DNA from: PUPG01 sp041686485
GTDB taxonomy: Bacteria; Bacteroidota; Bacteroidia; Bacteroidales; UBA7960
Assembly: GCA_041686485.1 (NCBI GenBank)
Contig: JAWLDT010000020.1
Location: forward strand, 1-34,034
Direction of reading: 5' to 3'
Length of the DNA stretch: 34,034 bases
Every line of letters starts with the position of its first letter. Positions within the stretch are counted from its first letter, which is position 1. The notes under the pieces were generated by a model that searched no databases, was not told the origin of the DNA, and saw only the letters and a list, made by a program, of their open reading frames with translations. The position numbers and the translations under genes were made by a program. This document shows, piece by piece, positions 32,106 to 34,034 of this stretch.

Positions 32106-32170
32106 GGCAGAGGGCTATTTACGGAATGGATCGGAACTGGATTGTTTTCGTTCGGATTTTCAATAATAAA

Positions 32171-32194
32171 GATAGAATTTTTTATTTATCTATC
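32171..32194 (-). terminator. AT-rich hairpin between binding lipoprotein and kinase
   Basis: GATAGA (32171-32176) and TCTATC (32189-32194) flank a 12-base AT loop immediately after the lipoprotein stop (minus strand), followed on that strand by TTTATTATT. It could attenuate read-through into the kinase. The stem is only 6 bp and A/T-rich, so an effect on transcription is uncertain. Confidence 0.35.
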
Positions 32195-32195
32195 C

Positions 32196-33638
32196 TTAAT
32201 TTTGCAGCCACTTCTGATAAATGACATCGTAGGTGCCATCAGCCTGCATGCTGTCGAGGGTCTCCTGCCATGCATCAACTGTTGATTCAGGCGTGTTATT
32301 GGAAAACGTAATGTAAAAGTCTGACGACATCAACAAAAACGCGGCATCTACCTCTGCGTAGCTATAGTCATTTGCTGACAGGATATCGGATATGGTAAGC
32401 CCTGAACAGACAAATGCATCTACATCGCCGTTCATCAGCCAATCAACGACAACGCCCGGGCTGCCATCTGAAACCAGGTTGGTGAAACCAAGTTCTTGCA
32501 GATGCTGATCAGAATACCAGGAATTTACCGTGCCAACCGCATCAAGGTTCATGGCATCCTCAATACTGTTAATGCTGATATCCGCATCTGCCCTGGTATA
32601 GAAAAAGGTTTCGTTCGTCCCGATAGGACCCACCCACTGGAACAAGGGTTCCCTTTGTTCTGTTTTGTCCATCGTAAACAAACAGAAGTTGGGATTATCC
32701 AGCGCCATCTCGTAAGCATTGCTCCAGGTGGTAAGTCTGATGTCTTCGAAAAGGTTGTTTCGTTGCATGATCTCCCGGACGATGTCGGTACCGAAACCGG
32801 TGATTTCGCCAAAGTCATTCATATAGGTGAGCGGGGGATAGCTTTCGGTATAGAGTTGCATTGTGCCGGGAAAATCAGACGTGTTCAGGTATTCTTGTGA
32901 CAGTTGCCGCAGGAAACCGTTTTGCTTCAATTTGTCAATGGTGTTTTGGAAGTCGGCCACCACATGATCGGGAACCATTTTGTTGAAAGCGAAATAGAGC
33001 AGTTCGGTTTTGATTGGCAGGATGTTTTTGACGTGATAGTATAGATGGCCTGATGCATCAAGGGCACTTTGTGCAGAAAGCTTGTCGGACGGATAAAGGG
33101 AGATATCCCCCTGCAGCAGCTGCTCAAAACCCTGTTGGTGATCATCAACGTAGACCAGGTTGGAAAAACCCTGCTCCTCCAGATAGGTGGTTATGGAATA
33201 GCCTTCAACAACCCCGATGGCATCTGCGTTTTTGGCGTCTTCCAGTGAGTTTATGCTCAGGTCATTCCCGGAGTCTGCGTAAAAGTGATATTCCAATGCC
33301 GCAAAGGGTCCTGCCCATTTGTACTGGTCTTTTCGTTCGCTGTTAAGAACCACGGAAAATAAAACACCATTGGGTGTGTTATCAAGCATCGACACGCTCT
33401 CATTCCATGGCATAACACTTATTTCGGGTTTGATGTCCAGCTCTCCGGCAATCTCGTCCAGCAGTCCGGGAGCAAAGCCGTCTATTGTTCCATTGTCCTC
33501 ATAGTTAAACGGGGCATAATTTTCAGTAAAAAACGCCAGTTCATAATCGTAGCCTTCATGTTCTGTTTTTTCGCAAGCGGTGATGGCGGCCAATAAAAAA
33601 AGACCACCTGCACACAGTTGTACTAATTTGTTTTTCAT
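32196..33638 (-). CDS. lipoprotein with two tandem solute-binding (SBP_bac_3) domains
   Basis: 480 residues. The lipobox ITAC puts the acylated Cys at residue 22. Two homologous periplasmic binding domains follow (about 30-250 and 258-480). The halves align clearly: YKWAGPFAALEYHFYA against FQWVGPIGTNETFFYT, LSINSLEDAKNADAIGVV against ISINSIEDAMNLDAVGTV, and LEEQGFSNLV against LQELGFTNLV. Such domains bind amino acids or small organic anions for ABC importers or for sensing. No permease or ATPase gene is nearby; the next gene is a hybrid kinase, so a sensory role is favoured (inference). Single SBP proteins are about 250 residues, so this is an internal duplication. Confidence 0.9.
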   Translation of the reverse strand: MKNKLVQLCAGGLFLLAAITACEKTEHEGYDYELAFFTENYAPFNYEDNGTIDGFAPGLLDEIAGELDIKPEISVMPWNESVSMLDNTPNGVLFSVVLNSERKDQYKWAGPFAALEYHFYADSGNDLSINSLEDAKNADAIGVVEGYSITTYLEEQGFSNLVYVDDHQQGFEQLLQGDISLYPSDKLSAQSALDASGHLYYHVKNILPIKTELLYFAFNKMVPDHVVADFQNTIDKLKQNGFLRQLSQEYLNTSDFPGTMQLYTESYPPLTYMNDFGEITGFGTDIVREIMQRNNLFEDIRLTTWSNAYEMALDNPNFCLFTMDKTEQREPLFQWVGPIGTNETFFYTRADADISINSIEDAMNLDAVGTVNSWYSDQHLQELGFTNLVSDGSPGVVVDWLMNGDVDAFVCSGLTISDILSANDYSYAEVDAAFLLMSSDFYITFSNNTPESTVDAWQETLDSMQADGTYDVIYQKWLQN

Positions 33639-33655
33639 GGTTGTTTTGGTTAAGA

Positions 33656-33701
33656 TTTGATAAGAAAGTTGTTAAGATAGTGCTTTTGATAAGGAAGTTG
33701 T
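33656..33701. repeat. 17-bp direct repeats upstream of the binding lipoprotein gene
   Basis: TTTGATAAGAAAGTTGT (33656-33672) and TTTGATAAGGAAGTTGT (33685-33701) differ at one base and are 29 bp apart, i.e. nearly three helical turns. They lie 18-63 bp upstream of the start (minus strand), where a regulator would bind. Further upstream, a TACCTTG box (33713-33719 complement) is one T short of the promoter consensus. 33720-33874 shows only a 38-codon frame with no recognisable features. Confidence 0.6.
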
Positions 33702-33874
33702 AAATACAGTGCAAGGTAGCAAAATAATTTTAGTTGGATATTCAGGCAAATTGCTTTATGTTTGATGAGTTAGAGTTGGAGGCTGAGTACACGAAAACAA
33801 CGTGGTGTATTCTGAAAAGCCAGATTAGAAAGAGGGACTGGTTTAGGATTATTGCTTTGGAAGTATTTTTTTGA

Positions 33875-34034
33875 AATCATGTAAAAGCCTGCTTAGGCTT
33901 TGTACATGAAATAGCGCATTTCTGCAACCTGTTGCGGGAGGGCGAAACCGAAAGTCCTGTGATGACGTTTGACACCAGCCGACAGCTTATGGGTTTGCTG
34001 GATGATGTGCGGGAAAAGATAGGGTTGTATTATG
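33875..34034 (+). pseudogene. C-terminal tail of a Gfo/Idh/MocA-type oxidoreductase, 5'-truncated
   Basis: The frame opens after the TGA at 33872-33874 and runs to the window edge. Its translation contains FVHEIAHFCNLLREG, then ESPVMTFDTSRQLMGLLDD and IGLYY. This is the usual C-terminal end of Gfo/Idh/MocA family NAD(P)-dependent sugar oxidoreductases (E-I-x-H-x-x-x-(C/L)-L-R-x-G, E-S-P, S-x-x-(L/M)-M-x-x-(L/M)-D-x-(I/V)-R, I-G-L-x-Y). The N-terminal Rossmann domain and most of the enzyme are absent, and there is no in-frame start near the homology, so it is a remnant left by deletion or rearrangement. The true 3' end lies beyond the window. Confidence 0.65.

Overview
The window looks like a chromosomal segment of a Bacteroidota bacterium, probably from the Bacteroidales/Marinilabiliales-like part of the phylum; the exact taxon cannot be read from the sequence. 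The evidence is a type IX secretion C-terminal sorting domain on the nuclease at 14361-15788, a TANFOR-type envelope protein, a SMUG2-like uracil-DNA glycosylase, lipobox lipoproteins, start codons with little Shine-Dalgarno sequence, and several copies of the Bacteroidota -7 promoter box TAnnTTTG. No rRNA, tRNA, CRISPR array, transposase or phage gene was seen.

Layout. 1-296 is a short-period repeat tract. 297-1541 holds two small membrane proteins, DoxX-like and TspO-like. A DEAD-box RNA helicase (1561-3261, minus) has a long leader with competing RNA helices. 3916-13499 is an envelope cluster: an outer-membrane beta-barrel candidate, a 1622-residue TANFOR-like exported protein and a fibronectin-III-like exported protein. 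The last two are separated by a 740-bp non-coding block full of repeats and hairpins. A SMUG2-like glycosylase (plus) converges on a secreted endonuclease I family enzyme (minus). 15878-19535 is a minus-strand run: a YtxH-like small protein, a Znu-type zinc/manganese ABC importer (lipoprotein, ATPase, permease), a small exported membrane protein and a ferredoxin-reductase-like flavoprotein. 19536-22189 is visibly AT-richer and holds a PAP2 phosphatase and a small lipoprotein, each preceded by a diverged copy of the same ~95-bp upstream segment. 22190-24664 is a four-domain sulfur-handling fusion. 24801-27324 is a BCCT osmolyte transporter overlapping a tandem universal stress protein. 27345-33638 (minus) is a double solute-binding lipoprotein followed by a very large hybrid histidine kinase. 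The right edge carries only the C-terminal tail of a Gfo/Idh/MocA-type oxidoreductase.

How the parts may work together. The envelope trio probably forms a cell-surface or outer-membrane assembly; the second and third genes share an identical 15-base start context. The zinc operon imports a divalent metal. The sulfur fusion probably moves persulfide sulfur between four cysteine centres. The transporter/stress-protein pair looks like an osmolyte importer with its nucleotide-binding regulator. The double binding protein and the kinase look like a two-gene signalling unit, although the kinase has no visible membrane segment. The most unusual non-coding material is at 10675-11297: an array of hairpins that keep the same ACTTGG loop on different stems, next to heptanucleotide-repeat DNA whose building blocks recur at 1-150 and 15812-15872.
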